Source: Flectonema sp. DT1601
Lineage: Eukaryota; Euglenozoa; Diplonemea; Diplonemida; Diplonemidae
Assembly: GCA_964019425.1 (NCBI GenBank)
Contig: OZ025808.1
Location: 248,001-312,000, forward strand
Length of the DNA: 64,000 nucleotides
Reading direction: 5' to 3'
Shown here: positions 32,955 through 45,000 of the stretch, piece by piece
Position numbering within the stretch: the stretch's first letter is position 1
Layout of the letters: each line of letters starts with the position of its first letter
Made by a program: the position numbers and the translations under genes
The notes under the pieces: model-generated
Databases searched by the model: none
Told to the model about the DNA's origin: nothing
The model's input: the letters and a program-made list of their open reading frames with translations, nothing else

Positions 32955-34947
32955 CCTTTTTTCTTGAAGAACAAATATTTCAAGGAGAAAAAAAACTATT
33001 AAAAATTTTAAAAAAAGAAGAAGAAGAAGAAGAAGAAGAAGAAGAAGAAACAAAAGAACTGAAAAAGATAAGTCCTTCGTCTTGTCTCGTTTGTTTATTT
33101 TTTCTTCCCTAAGACTTCGATATGCTGAGTATAAAAGATATTTACCTAGCAAAAGAAAAGGGAACCAACAAAACAAAAAAGAAAGGGGAAAGGAATGCGA
33201 ATAAAATGTTTTTTTTTTAAATTATTACCGACGATATTGTTTATTGGTTTCACGTCGGGAATCTTCCTACGAAGAAGCAAAAAAAAAAAAACAGATGCAC
33301 AGACGTTGCACAATGCTACAGAGAACAACATGATCCAAAAAAAAAAAAAAAAAAAAACCCACAGCTATAAATTTATTCACACACAGGAGCAATATCACAC
33401 ACCCGGATTCAGTCATAATATCATTGACTTAACGCAAAAAAAAAAGAAAAAAGAAAAAAATTAAAAAAATGGCGTTTCTTTGGCTGTCTGTCAGACGCTC
33501 TATGACAAGAAATTTTCTTAAAAATAAACGTGCTGCAAAAGAAAAAAAATAAATAAATAAATAAATAGATGAAATCAACAGAAATAGAATTATATGGTTG
33601 CCTACATGTGTCACCTAAACAGAATGCCTCGCAATCAGGGTTTTTTTTTTTTTTTTTTTTTTTTTTGAGGTTTAGGGTTCGTCTTGAAAGCCCCGTGAAG
33701 GATAATTAAGTAAAAAGGGTGGGGGTAAAAAGAAAGAAGTACACAAGTGCTTGAAGAAAAACCGGGTAGGGCAGTTTTGCGTGATGCTCCTTCCCGCCAA
33801 CGTTTTTTTTAGGATAGCTTTGTTCTGCCCCTAGATCGTCAGTGGTTGTTCAACTATATTACTTTTTTTTTTTTTTTTTTTTCTTCAAATCCATCAAAAA
33901 TCCGTGGCATTTCCGTATCAGGAAACGCAACAAGATGAAACTGCAGAACACATCATGACAGAAAAAAAGGGGGAGAAAAAAAAAAAAAAGAAAAAAAAAA
34001 TACAATCATACGTTTTTTTCATAAGAGAACGTTTAACGTTTCAGCGCTTCGTAACCATCGTTAAAGACCGCTAGAGAATCCACACTCAATTCAATATGTG
34101 CAAGTTTATTAAAGATAAATAAAAGAATAAAAAGAAAAAGAAAAATTCGAATGAACACCACCACTCAGTTCCGTCATAGCAAATGCAGAAGGCACGCGGT
34201 GCAAAAACTTGCCAACATTCAAGTAGTGAATATCGATATGAAGACAACAAATATTTTTTTTTTTTTGCAAAAATAAATAAAAAAAGAAGAAAAAAAAGAA
34301 GATGAGGAAGAAGATGAAAAAAAAAAAAAAAAAAAACTTTTTCTTGTCTTCGATAACAGAGGGAACTTCTTCACACGAGAGCCAACGTAAGAAATGTTTG
34401 AACGAAATTGCAAAGACAAAAAGTAAAAATGTCGTTAAATTCCTCCAAAAACAAAGAATGATTGTACTCACAGCAAAACGTAAATCTGCAGGCAGAAGAT
34501 AGCTGTTAGTTATCTATCTCCTAAATGAACATTATAAAAAAATCTTTTATTATTACTTTTTTTTTATTTTTTTTTTGTTATAACGATTTTCATCGCACGC
34601 CCTCACTTGTTTTTCTTTACTTTTCGGCAAAGAAACGTTCGTAAATTCCTTTTTTTTTTTTTTTTTTTTTTTTTCTTTTTCTTTATCGTATTAACAGAGA
34701 GGTGACAAACTTCACTCTGCTAAAAAGTCTCGCAGTTAATACGGAAAAAAATCGGAAACAGTTAACGTCAGTCATCAAACACAAGGACTATCTATGTTGG
34801 GAAATCTTTAGAACAGTGGAAGGCAAGAATCAAAAGCAATGACTTAGCAAATAACATTATTGAAACAGGTGTCGCACTTCACTCGCTTTGAAGCTCATCT
34901 GCTCTTCGAAATTTTCCTGCCGTTGTTTTTTTTTGTTTTTTTTTTTG
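32376..34947. other. Gene-poor stretch with exon-like segments
   Basis: Holds T-runs (32738-32762, 32924-32954, 33640-33666, 33863-33882, 34650-34674). A minus segment 32487-32616 runs from a TTTTTTACAG acceptor to a GTAAGA donor and reads RTKRSGVSEYFSSSSSFAT, but a second frame and the plus strand are also open. Another minus pair near 34109-34230 and 34030-34060 (MTELSG joined to VFNDGYEALKR) and one at 33828-33955 (VAFPDTEMPRIFDGF) look exon-like. None has homology support. Confidence 0.25.
33016..33050 (+). repeat. GAA microsatellite
   Basis: About eleven GAA/AAG units without interruption. Confidence 0.95.
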
Positions 34948-35050
34948 GGGGGGAAGACTGTTTGATTAGGTTCATACGAATATAAATCTCTGTATTGTAT
35001 CAGAGCTCAATAATAAAATTAACAAGCTCATGACACAGTGACTAAAATGT
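34948..35050 (+). repeat. Dispersed repeat, copy H
   Basis: ctgtttgattaggttcatac, gaatataaatctctgtatt, gtatcagagctcaataa and cacagtgactaaaatgttaa; closest to copy D. Confidence 0.7.
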
Positions 35051-35074
35051 TAATACAGTTTTTTGGGGGGATCG

Positions 35075-35100
35075 CCATGTTCCACTACATAGGAACATGG
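35075..35100. other. Inverted repeat (9-bp stem, 8-nt loop)
   Basis: CCATGTTCC (35075-35083) and GGAACATGG (35092-35100) are perfect reverse complements. It follows directly on repeat copy H and a run of G. Confidence 0.7.
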
Positions 35101-35731
35101 GGAGAATAAGGAATTCGTTCCTTTCTTTTCTTTCTTTCTTTTTTTTTTTTTTTTTTTTTCCTTTGTTTTGAAAATATTTTGAGTTGCTTTTTATTTCTAT
35201 ATAATAAGAAACGTCGCGGTGTTGGACTCCACACTCGTTTTGAGAAAGGGTTTTAAAAAAAAAAAAACGAAACACCTCAGCGGGAGAACCTCCTCTTATA
35301 AAGAAATTTTCTTTTTTTTTTTTTTTTCTTTTTTTTTTTTTTGCGACGAAAAAAAACCCCCGCGACAAAAAGGAAGTAGTTCCCAACCACTGTTCCAGCC
35401 TTGCTCATTTTGAGGGGGACAGGAACAGCTAAAGAAGAAAAAAAAACAAAAAAAAAACACAACAACAAGGAAAGAAGAAAAAAAAACAGAGGAAAAAAAA
35501 AAAAAAAAAAAAAATGAGCGTTGGTGACACTCTACTCATTTTGAGAGAGTGAAAATATGAACACTTTTTTTTTTTTTCTTTTTTTTTTTTTTCCTTCTTT
35601 TTTTTGTTTCTTTTTCGCATATTTATTATCCTAAGGAATAACTCAGGTACATCAACAGCAGGCCTACATATCTAAGCAGGCCTCGACTTGCTAATCGGAA
35701 TAAGTCGTCAAACAGAGTACCAAGAGAAATA

Positions 35732-35831
35732 TTAAAAAAACTGATGAGGTCCAGTTCCTGGATAGTTATGATGATGATGATGATGATGATGGTAATAAGC
35801 ATTATGGTGCATGTGGTGTAACTGCTGCTGT

Positions 35832-35899
<68 letters not shown>

Positions 35900-36742
35900 C
35901 TGCTGTTGTTGTTGCTGTTGAAACATCTGCAACCACTGCTGCTGCTGTTGTTGCTGTACAAGTTGCTGTTGTAGATGCTGTTGTTGCTGATGATGGTGGT
36001 GGTGATGATGGTGATGGTGATGGTGATGCTGGCCTATGGCCACTGCAGAATAAATACCAGCAGGTTGATAATACCCAGCTGTCGCTGGTTGCGGTTGCGG
36101 TTGTGGTTGCGACGCAGGTTGCTGCACAGTAATTGCTTGTCGATATAACTCACCACTCACATCTCTTCTACCTCCAGTAGGATTACTAAGACTCAGTTGA
36201 TCAGCAACCAGAGCAGGTTGCTCTAATTCTATTTCTGTTGGAGTTGTTAGTAAAGTTGGTAATTCATCTGAATCAGTATCCACAACTTCCTGCGGATTAG
36301 CAGCTGCCGTAAGACTTTCTCTCAATGACTGGACTTGTCGATGTAAAGCACTTTCCTTTCTTCCAGGTCTGACATTTTTCATTACTTTCAATCCGTGAAT
36401 CATTGCACGTTCTTCAAGAGTTTGTTTCTTGCTGTTGACGTGGTATTTCGGGCAGTCATCTAGTGGACAGCCTTCAGGTGTTCTAAATTTTCTACATTTC
36501 CAATTTACAGATTTCCAATCGTCGGATGGTCCTATTCGTGTAAGACTTTGACACTCTCGACACCTTAAGTTAATATACTGCTTCTCACTTCTTACATTAT
36601 CCCAGTTGTTGTGAGTGCATGATGCCCTACCAGACTTTTTCTTTCCAGTTTGCCTGGTCAGACGTAACTCTCTCAATACTTTGTGTTGTTGTTTAGTTTC
36701 ATCACATACAGTTTCGAACTTAAATTGTGTTCGGTGGCTCAT
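35732..36742 (-). CDS. Cys-rich zinc protein with long poly-Q and poly-His tail
   Basis: A 336-residue protein from ATG 36742 (MSHRTQFKF); a TATAG acceptor lies 19 nt upstream. Residues about 43-105 form a probable zinc domain: THNNWDNVR, YINLRCRECQ, W-K-C-R-K-F, then EGCPLDDCPKYHV with a C-x4-C-x3-H spacing close to CCCH fingers, so nucleic-acid binding is plausible. The C-terminal half is low in complexity: PQ repeats, 13 His, then an interrupted run of more than 30 Gln, then 8 His. The Gln tract uses both CAA and CAG, so it is not a simple CAG expansion. Role is unknown. Confidence 0.78.
35768..36025. repeat. CAN trinucleotide repeat tract (poly-Q/poly-H coding)
   Basis: Mixed TTG/CTG (CAA/CAG) and ATG/GTG (CAT/CAC) units, coding the Gln and His runs of the zinc protein. 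Confidence 0.9.
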
Positions 36743-36959
36743 ATGGCAACGCACATATTTACTATAGTTGGAGGAGAGAAAAGATAAAAACACACAATAA
36801 AGCGATAATCACAATCGACAGATTTCGCAATATCCATTTGGCTTCTCTCTGAGATAAGAGAGAGTTTTAATTTATAAAATTATAAAAAATAAAAAATAAA
36901 CATAGGAAGTCACTCCCTGGCAAGAATCACAAAAACGATAAAAATCCGAAAACACCTGA

Positions 36960-37145
36960 CTAGTAGTAGTAGTTAGCCCTCAGTATTTTTTTTTCCCAAA
37001 TATTGAAATTCGTGTGCATCTTACACAACACGTAGATGACAATAGCGATGAGCTGATTATTTTTGTTTGGTTGTTTGCTAATTTCAAAACACATTTCACT
37101 GTGGAACAAACAATTAAGGGAATCGACACAATCAAGACAACACAT
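36960..37145 (-). CDS. Candidate 61-residue Cys-rich protein
   Basis: Single frame from ATG 37145 (MCCLDCVDSLNCLFHSEMC) to the stop at 36960, with six Cys in the first 20 residues. A GTGTTAG acceptor lies 22 nt upstream of the ATG. A GTGTTG donor-like site after IAIVIY might end the exon earlier. An alternative frame from 37174 is open as well. No family recognised. Confidence 0.28.
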   Translation of the reverse strand: MCCLDCVDSLNCLFHSEMCFEISKQPNKNNQLIAIVIYVLCKMHTNFNIWEKKILRANYYY

Positions 37146-37321
37146 TGATGAACACGGACCAAGGAGTCTAACACGTGTGCAAGGTTTAGGGTGTCAAACC
37201 CATAAGCCTCACTGAAAGGACTTTATACCGGTGTCTTTACTTAAATTGACTACCAAAAAAAACTAGCTGCGATTCTTGTCATTAAAAACAAAAAAGTGAA
37301 AGAAAAAAAAAACAAAGAATT

Positions 37322-37359
<38 letters not shown>

Positions 37360-37372
37360 AAAAAAGAATAAC

Positions 37373-37585
37373 CTAAATAGGAAGTATTGTAGAAATCGGC
37401 AGAGACGGTAATTGCAATCTCAGATTTAATAAAAAGAAGAAAAAAAATCAAAAACAAAACAAATAGCCGTATAAGGTGATCATACAATGTAGTTTTGGCA
37501 TAAATCTGAAAGATGAAAAGTTGCAATCAGTACCGTCTCCGATGCCAAACTCACTTCGCTAACCGTAGTGCCCTTGCAGGGTAAC
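37373..37585 (-). CDS. Candidate exons of a small single-span membrane protein
   Basis: Exon 37555..37585 (TTCTGCAG acceptor, LPCKGTTVSE, donor GTGAGT) joins in phase to exon 37373..37505 (TTTCAG acceptor), which codes IYAKTTLYDHLIRLF, a strongly hydrophobic segment and then ITVSADFYNTSYL before a GTTATT donor. The first exon (perhaps from an ATG at 37684) and the last exon (37250-37280) are not settled. Both splice sites of the short exon are near-consensus. Confidence 0.3.
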
Positions 37586-37691
37586 CTGCAGAAGCAGAAT
37601 TATCTCAGTTTTTTTTTTTTTTGGTGATTAAAGTTTATAAATTTCTGCAGAAACGAGTATCCTGCAGGAGAGCACGCACACCATAAACCAA

Positions 37692-38753
37692 CTAAGCACA
37701 GTCTGCCAGTTGAAGGGCTTCAGTGGGAGGACCAACAGAAACTGACTCATGACCTGCTACTTGAGGCAACAATCCCCACCAGGCTGATTCAGTAACTGCT
37801 TCTCCATGATCACAACAGTCTCTATAAATAAGAGGAAGTAACACAGCTGCTGTCATGTTTGAGTTTGACTCAGGGCTGGGTATGGCTGCCCAAGATCTAG
37901 CAATCAGAACAGAAATAATAGAAATCACTGCATTCCAACCCAACAGTAAGAAAGCATCAAAGACTTTACAAGCCTGATTGAAGTTAAACCTATTACAGAA
38001 CAAGGATGGTAAAAATGGAAGCATAATCATGTCGGCAGCTTCGTCATCCCTTTCCATCAGTTCTACAAATGCTGGTACAGAAAGCTCTAAAATATCCCAG
38101 AGCTGGGATCGAACTTCAGCCCATGTCTGTTGGTCTCCGGTTTCCGGTCCCCAAATTCCTCTCATTTTGTACTTTTCGTTGTAAGAGAGGGCGATTAGAC
38201 ACCAAAATACTTCTTCAGTTGGCATTTTTTGCAAAAGCAACATGCCGGCCACGAAAGCCATTCCCTGAGTGTATCCTACTTTTGAATCAAAACTAGCGTA
38301 AGCTGTGAGAACGTCACGTAAATCATTTATTCGTTCATCAGATCGAAAGCCAGTATGTCCGGGAAAGGTTCGTCGGGTATCTAATTGAATGGAATGGTTG
38401 ACTCTTTCAGAAAGGTTTTGAGGATCTTTTAATTTATCGAACAGATGATCAGAAAACTTTACTTTCCATTCAGCTGTTTGGATAAACATCGGCCACAACT
38501 CTGATCTCAACCTGGCACTTGGAATGCCGTGAAGTATTAATCTCGCACACGTATCCCACATCTCTACTTTACTATCATCTTCCCAAATACTATCGGTGTT
38601 TCCCTTCTTTAGTTTTCCTTCTAGCGCTTCAAAGGCTGTCAACATTGCGCTGTCTCTTCTTTGAATGCCTCTCTCGTTCTTCATTAACAAGTCCCACTGG
38701 ACTGGTCCAAAGCATTCTAAAGAAGAGCAGCTGACACAGCGCTCGCTTGTCAT
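37692..38753 (-). CDS. TBC-domain Rab GTPase-activating protein
   Basis: A 353-residue single-exon protein, essentially one TBC domain. It stimulates GTP hydrolysis by a Rab GTPase in membrane traffic. Hallmarks seen: GIPSARLRSELW (76-87), the arginine finger in I122-x2-D125-x2-R128 (IQLDTRR) and the glutamine finger in Y161-T-Q163-G, followed by the expected helices (EEVFWCLIAL; MLPFLPSLFC; KVFDAFLLLGW). Both catalytic residues are intact, so it should be active. No PH or other targeting domain is present. An AACAG acceptor lies 18 nt upstream of the ATG. The Rab partner cannot be inferred. Confidence 0.92.
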   Translation of the reverse strand: MTSERCVSCSSLECFGPVQWDLLMKNERGIQRRDSAMLTAFEALEGKLKKGNTDSIWEDDSKVEMWDTCARLILHGIPSARLRSELWPMFIQTAEWKVKFSDHLFDKLKDPQNLSERVNHSIQLDTRRTFPGHTGFRSDERINDLRDVLTAYASFDSKVGYTQGMAFVAGMLLLQKMPTEEVFWCLIALSYNEKYKMRGIWGPETGDQQTWAEVRSQLWDILELSVPAFVELMERDDEAADMIMLPFLPSLFCNRFNFNQACKVFDAFLLLGWNAVISIISVLIARSWAAIPSPESNSNMTAAVLLPLIYRDCCDHGEAVTESAWWGLLPQVAGHESVSVGPPTEALQLADCA

Positions 38754-39006
38754 CTTTTATATGGTCATGTTCTGTTGAAAGAATACATACGAGTAGCCTT
38801 GACTACAACAAGAAAGGCAACACCAAACAACTAACCAGCTATAACAGTAGACAGAAAGTACATAAAATAAGTGTAAATAAAGAACAGTAATAAAGGGGTA
38901 AATGACGATTCAGGCTAGTCACTGCTGAAAAGCAGACTACGCTATGCCGTAGCGTAGTGTTGCTCGTGGGTCACAAGTCATTGAGAAAACTAATATAATC
39001 AGAGCC

Positions 39007-42000
39007 TCACGGATATTTTCTAACACGAAGACCAATTCCTAATTCTACTGTGGTAGGTTTTAAGAAGTTCAACGAATCAGAAACCGTATTAGATATATAA
39101 TCCGTATTATTTAGTAATAAAACTTCTTCATGAGAAAGTGGACGACTAAAAAGATAAATATCTGATAACTCACCATCAAAGAAGTACTGAGAAGGAACAA
39201 CACCAGATGATGTCGACAGAGGTACTACAGAACCAACACCTAAAAGCAGAGTAGACGTAGCACTAATTGGCTTTGAAGGAGGTGATGAAGATATAAGAAC
39301 TCCATCAACAAACAAAAACTGACCTAACGATGAATAAATATGAGCTGCGTGATGCCATCCTCCATCTGAAAGTTGTTTATCATTACTACTCATTGTATTC
39401 TCAAACACAGATGATGATGTTCTACGAATCTGATGTAATCCTCTGACAGAACCAACAAGTACATCACTTTCAAAACATAATTCAGTAAATGGTAACGTCG
39501 CAGTTTTCTGACCACTTCTTGCAAGAGATCGAACAGCATCAGAAGACAGAGGGTAGTCATACATTCGAAACTCTGTAATGCTAACATCAACACCGCTCTC
39601 ACCAACAAACATCGGAGCATTATCAATGAATGAAGTGGTTATAGATAACGACCCAGACGATATTCCATTCACATATAAATAAGCTACCGTACTGTCAACA
39701 ACAACTGCGATATGGTAACCTAACCAGGAATTACTACCAGCAGCTACAGTGATAGTCCCATCACTGTTTGCTTTCCATTTTATCGACCCGGAGGCTAGGT
39801 CGAAAAACAACGTTACTCCACCTCGCTTAAATAAAGTAACACTACTACTACTAGAATGTCCAACAAATAACGAAATGGAATGGTACAGGGTTTCCATTGT
39901 AGATGTGTCTTGCTGTGAACTGATAAAGGCATTACCAGTATTGTTTACTCTCCAGTAAGGTAATCTCCAAGTGAAGTCAGATGGTATTTCTGAACGAGAG
40001 TCTTTAGGTTGTGCTGAGTACAGACAACCTGATGGAGAGCTGGTTCTAAATTTCAAAGTCAGGGAAAACGATTCTTGAGAAACAATGCGACCAGTCTCAC
40101 CATATCTGACACCCCCAAGAGATAATGTGTCAGATGACTTTGACATTGAACTATTACCCAATAGATTAATGTTAGAGATGGGAATCTTATTGGTACTGGA
40201 GTCATGTTGATTACACTTTCCTGGACAACCCGAAACAGTTGTCATTGTGATACCAGTTTCATACATAGAGATAACATCGACTAAGGATGCAGTCATTTGA
40301 TGAAGTCTGAGATCTTTGAAAACGACACCATTTCCAAATCCATATAAAGAAACTGTTGTTACGGAAATCGAATAGTTTCCGGGCATTAGAACACTTTGTT
40401 TTCCATTTGTAAACAATACTATTCCACTTGTTGAAGTAGAGTACGACACAGCAATATTATTCCAACGACCAACACCTTTTTCATCATCTTGCAACCACGG
40501 CGCTATCACCCCTGAAGAGAGACTAACAGCACCTGTTGAACTGCCGTAGAGATCCAAACGAATTTGTCCCTCAACAGTTCGAATACAAAATTGTAAATTC
40601 TCTTCAGAAGCTGCACACATAACAGTGATGTCAGATGATTTATTATTTCTGGGAAGAGTTGTTTCTGTTATTTTATACCAAAATGATATGGTACCACCAC
40701 TTGAATTGAATCCCACATCTGTCCTAATCACTGCCCCACCTGGTACTAAGATAGTACCATCTGATAACTGAGTAATGTTACCGAATAGTTGTAAATTATT
40801 AACAGCCTTATCATCTGTGGTCGATGCGTGTAATCGATAACGTTCACTAGATTTACTGTTTTCTGACATCCTGTCGGTTGAGATCGCTTTGTGGATGTCA
40901 CTGCATGAGAGTTGTTTTTCACAACGTCTTCCGATGTATCCGAAATGACATCTGTATTTATTAATGTTGATAAGTTTAGAGAGATAGCTAGAAGAAATGT
41001 TAAGTTAACAGTAAAGCTCGTACACTCGTAAAAAGAATGGCACAACCTGTGCCTAAGAAGACCATTGAGAGTGCATCAATGCCCAGAGTAAGTAAGGATT
41101 TAAAAGAAAAAATGTTTTCGTCTTCAACACAGGCAACCAGTTTGCAATACAGAGTGTCAATAACAACGTCCCCTGAAAGTAAAGTCATAAACATACCGAC
41201 AGTCACCACCCTCTGTACACGTACCTCTGTAAGAGCAGTGAGAAGCCGAGCAACGAGTGGTACATAGACGACCGAAATAACCTGGTGAGCATGTATCGCA
41301 GGCACCAGTCCAGTACCCGTGAAGACCATCTTGGTAGCAGGTGCAAGTGTTGGTGGTATTTAATTGATAAATACCATTATTGCTACAATCACCTGGTAAC
41401 TCTACTTTGAGTTTTGTTGGGATGACAGTACTACCACTTCCGTGGATTTGAAAACACAAATAGAAAATACCTCCACTTCGAGGAGGTGATGAGAATTTTG
41501 CTTGAAGCTTTGAATTGATTACTGCGCTGGTTTCTGACTTTTGACAGTCTGAATACTGACGAGTTGCTGTTACTGTGATTCCATCACCAAGAGGTTTCGC
41601 TAATCTCACTAACCCAATCACATTTGAGAATTTTAAAATAGTTTCTAACCCCTGATGGATTACAATTCCACTCGGATGCGGATACGCCACAATCCTCGCA
41701 GTGAAATTACTACTCGTCTGATAGTTTCCAAACAATAAAGTGTAGTCGCGATCATCCTCATCCGGAGTTGGTAATAATTTCTTATCGATTGACAGAATAC
41801 CTTTTTCTTGACCATCAGTACTTACATACCCGCTAAATGATATAATCTTTCCTATTTGTATTGACTCAAGAAATACTTGACACTCATTGATACCTATCCC
41901 TGTTACCCAAGTCTTAATGTGGTCAGTAGTATAGTATGATGACTGAAGAAGTTGAATTATGTTGTTTTCGTCAGCATGTTGGATTGTTGAAATACTACAA

Positions 42001-45000
42001 AGTCGAGAACCATTTTGAACAAAAGTCTGAGTAACCGATGAGTCAATCTCTATCTCCATCTCCGATGACACAAACAATTGCTGCTGAGAATCCATCGCGG
42101 ATGTGCTCACTAAAATATTTGATAATTCCAGTTCTCTGGATATGTCTGTTTTTAATGGAGGTATCTGGCATATCGCAAAGTTCTTTTCATTACAATTTCT
42201 CGGTTTAAACTCACCTGATAGAGCTGTTAGGCACTTGTCATTTTCATAAATCGGTACTACGTTTGGGAAATAGTCAACAGGTTTATCATCCGATGAATAC
42301 TTCCATTTCCGAAGTGATGCTGATGATGTTATTCCAATCCAAAATGGATTCGACAATCCGATTTCAATAAATGATTTCATAACACAATTCATATCTAAAT
42401 CATCACGTGGTTCAAACAATCTTGAAGGCTGATTACTTTCTGTGTATGAACCACCACAGAACGAGTCATCTGATGCTGTAGAGAACGTTACTTTTAGAGT
42501 ACTCAATGAGATGCAGCTGAGACCACAACGAGTCCAATTCGTTGGACACAACATCTCAATATCTGGTGTTCCTCCTCCAACTGTAAGGACGTCAGGAATG
42601 GAGTTCGTACTCGTAGAAAATAGTCCCGTCGAGATCTCTGTTTTATTCAAAGCTCCGTCAATTGTAATTTCAATAGTTGCTCTGCCGCTATTCACATCTT
42701 TTGTTCCGACTGAAACTAAATGCCAACCTCCATCATTCAAGTAAGGTATCGCACTACTTTGTACTCGTGTTGATCCATCAACGAACTCAATTATTGATGT
42801 GAACGGGTTATATGATAAAGTAGTAGTGTGATGAATACTTCCTTTATTATTTACCCATTGAATTAATGGAAGTGATGCATTAGTAACGCTGTCGGAATAC
42901 CTTCGCATATAAAGTGAGATAAATAAAGGAACAGGACGTATACGTCTATCACCTACTGTCATCATTGATGAACATATTAACGGATAAGCACAACCCTCAA
43001 ACACTACCGGAGGTATTTGAGCAGTGTTTGCTGCTTCTGAAAGAGAAAGAGGAGCGCTGGTTATAATCAGATCTCGGATTTGGCCGTCGAGTCCCTTTCC
43101 AATTCTGAATTCCGACGTGTGCACCCATCGGTATCCCCCCACATGTGTATCTACTAGAGTAGAGTCAATCAGTATTTCTCTATAGAAAATATTATTTGAC
43201 GTCCTTTGATCAGTTATCGAAACGTGTCGAAACATTTTTGAATTATCTCCACACAACGGTATTGGAACTGTGTTGGTTTGTTCATTTCCGAGGTGGTCAA
43301 TTGTAGTAAATACCACTTCACCAGTTTTGCTGAGTGAGATCTTATACCCGTCAACCCAATTTAATATTTCACCATTACTTTCTTGACAACTCGTAGAACC
43401 AGTACGAATCCAAAATGATATTGAAAATGCTAACGGAAGAATTGAAATATCGCTGTTCTCTGACAACAAGTAAGAAGCCGAATCGGGTGTAAAGGTACAA
43501 GAGTCATCTTTAGTTTGGATAGTTTCAAATTTTGAATAAAAATCATTCCGTGAATCAGAACGATCGATAGCAATCCCTTCAGAACAAACATGAAGAGCAA
43601 CAACCTTAGGAATAACTGATGTTGGTATGAACCAATCAACTGCGTACTTTCGGTCGATTGATTTTGACTTTACAAAATAACTCACCAATCCACTAACATC
43701 ATCAACTACCACTCGACATCCTCGACTTCTGTATTCCATTGGATATTGCAATGCTGTACACCCTGCTGTTTGCAAACAAATCCTTTTACATCCCTCAAAT
43801 GAAATCCCTTCCAGTTCGATTCCCTGTGGTGAACCACTAATTCCTTGATATTCCAGAGATATGTACTTCCAAGATATTTTGATGTGCGATTTTTTTAATA
43901 TTTCACTTTGAGTGAGGGGTCCTTGGTCAACTGTAATGTCCGCTATGAAGAAATTACCAGATCCTAAAAGTTGTATTTTTTCAACAGGCGGAAGGTATAT
44001 TGAGTCAGAAGCGTTGGCTGCTTGATTTGATGTTGCGACACGCAAACCATTTTCATAAATATGTATATCCGATCTGTAAGGCGTCAACACAATCGTATTG
44101 TGTTGCCAAGAGCGATGACAAACAACAGATTTCGGTTTGATATCCATATCAGGTTCCTCACTCCTTACAAGATATTCCTTACAGGGAGTGTAATCGATGT
44201 CTTTTAGTTCGATTCCTGGTGGGATTGTTTTTTTTTTTTTTTTTTTTTTTTTTTGATTTGGAAAATAGATTTCAAACAAAAAAGTAATAAACAACACACC
44301 ATAACTATAATGACAGACACCACACTCAAGGATAATCTTAGTGATAAGTGATGAACCAGTACAAGATTTATCGTTAATGTGAAGTGAAAGGATCACCGTC
44401 GTATTCCCAAGATAGGTTACTCTCGCATAAGTATTATCACTTCTAAAATCAAAAGCATTATTAGAACATGGAGGATAGTAAAGTACACAAGTTCCTGTGA
44501 GTAGCTCATTACTAACTCCACCAGTTGTATTTACACAAGGTGAGTTCTCACAACTTTTTAACGTCACGATCGACGGAGTCACATCCGACGCAGTAGTTTC
44601 AGATAACGACTTGTCGATATTAAAGTTCAAAACTCGTTGATCAGAATACGTCAGTTTGAGTACCGGAGATGTGTGTCCTGAACACGCTGAATCATCAGCG
44701 TATAGACTCCAGTAAGATAGAGATAGTGCAGACGGCTGGTCAAATGATGACAATTGATTTAATATAATCCCACCACCCATCACCCTACAGACTCTAGGCA
44801 TCGCCAATGCTATACTTTTAGAGTAACGTATACTACCAAAGTATGTTACGTCAGTTTCGTAGTGTCGATGGGGTAGTTTAATTTGATTCAATCCCGAACA
44901 GGCTTTAAGAATTTGACTTCGATCTGATGATGTCGATGTCGATGCCGATGATAAGATATCTCCAGGAGATAATATTCGTGAGACTATTTTAATATTTGTT

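Noticed and set aside
33469-33552. 27-codon plus-strand frame (MAFLWLSVRRSMTRN) like a mitochondrial targeting peptide
   Set aside because: Too short and ends in an A-run stop; no downstream exon found.
24491-35050. Dispersed repeats as coding exons (minus, NSGTIYRYLFLHKYN in copy E)
   Set aside because: Frames are not conserved among copies F, G and H, so the conservation is at DNA level.
35626-35961. 111-codon Asn/Ser-rich open frame
   Set aside because: Shadow frame of the CAN repeat coding poly-Gln/poly-His in the zinc protein.
39390-39626. Open frames within the giant gene in other frames or antisense
   Set aside because: They overlap long coding sequence with recognisable LamG repeats and are shadows.
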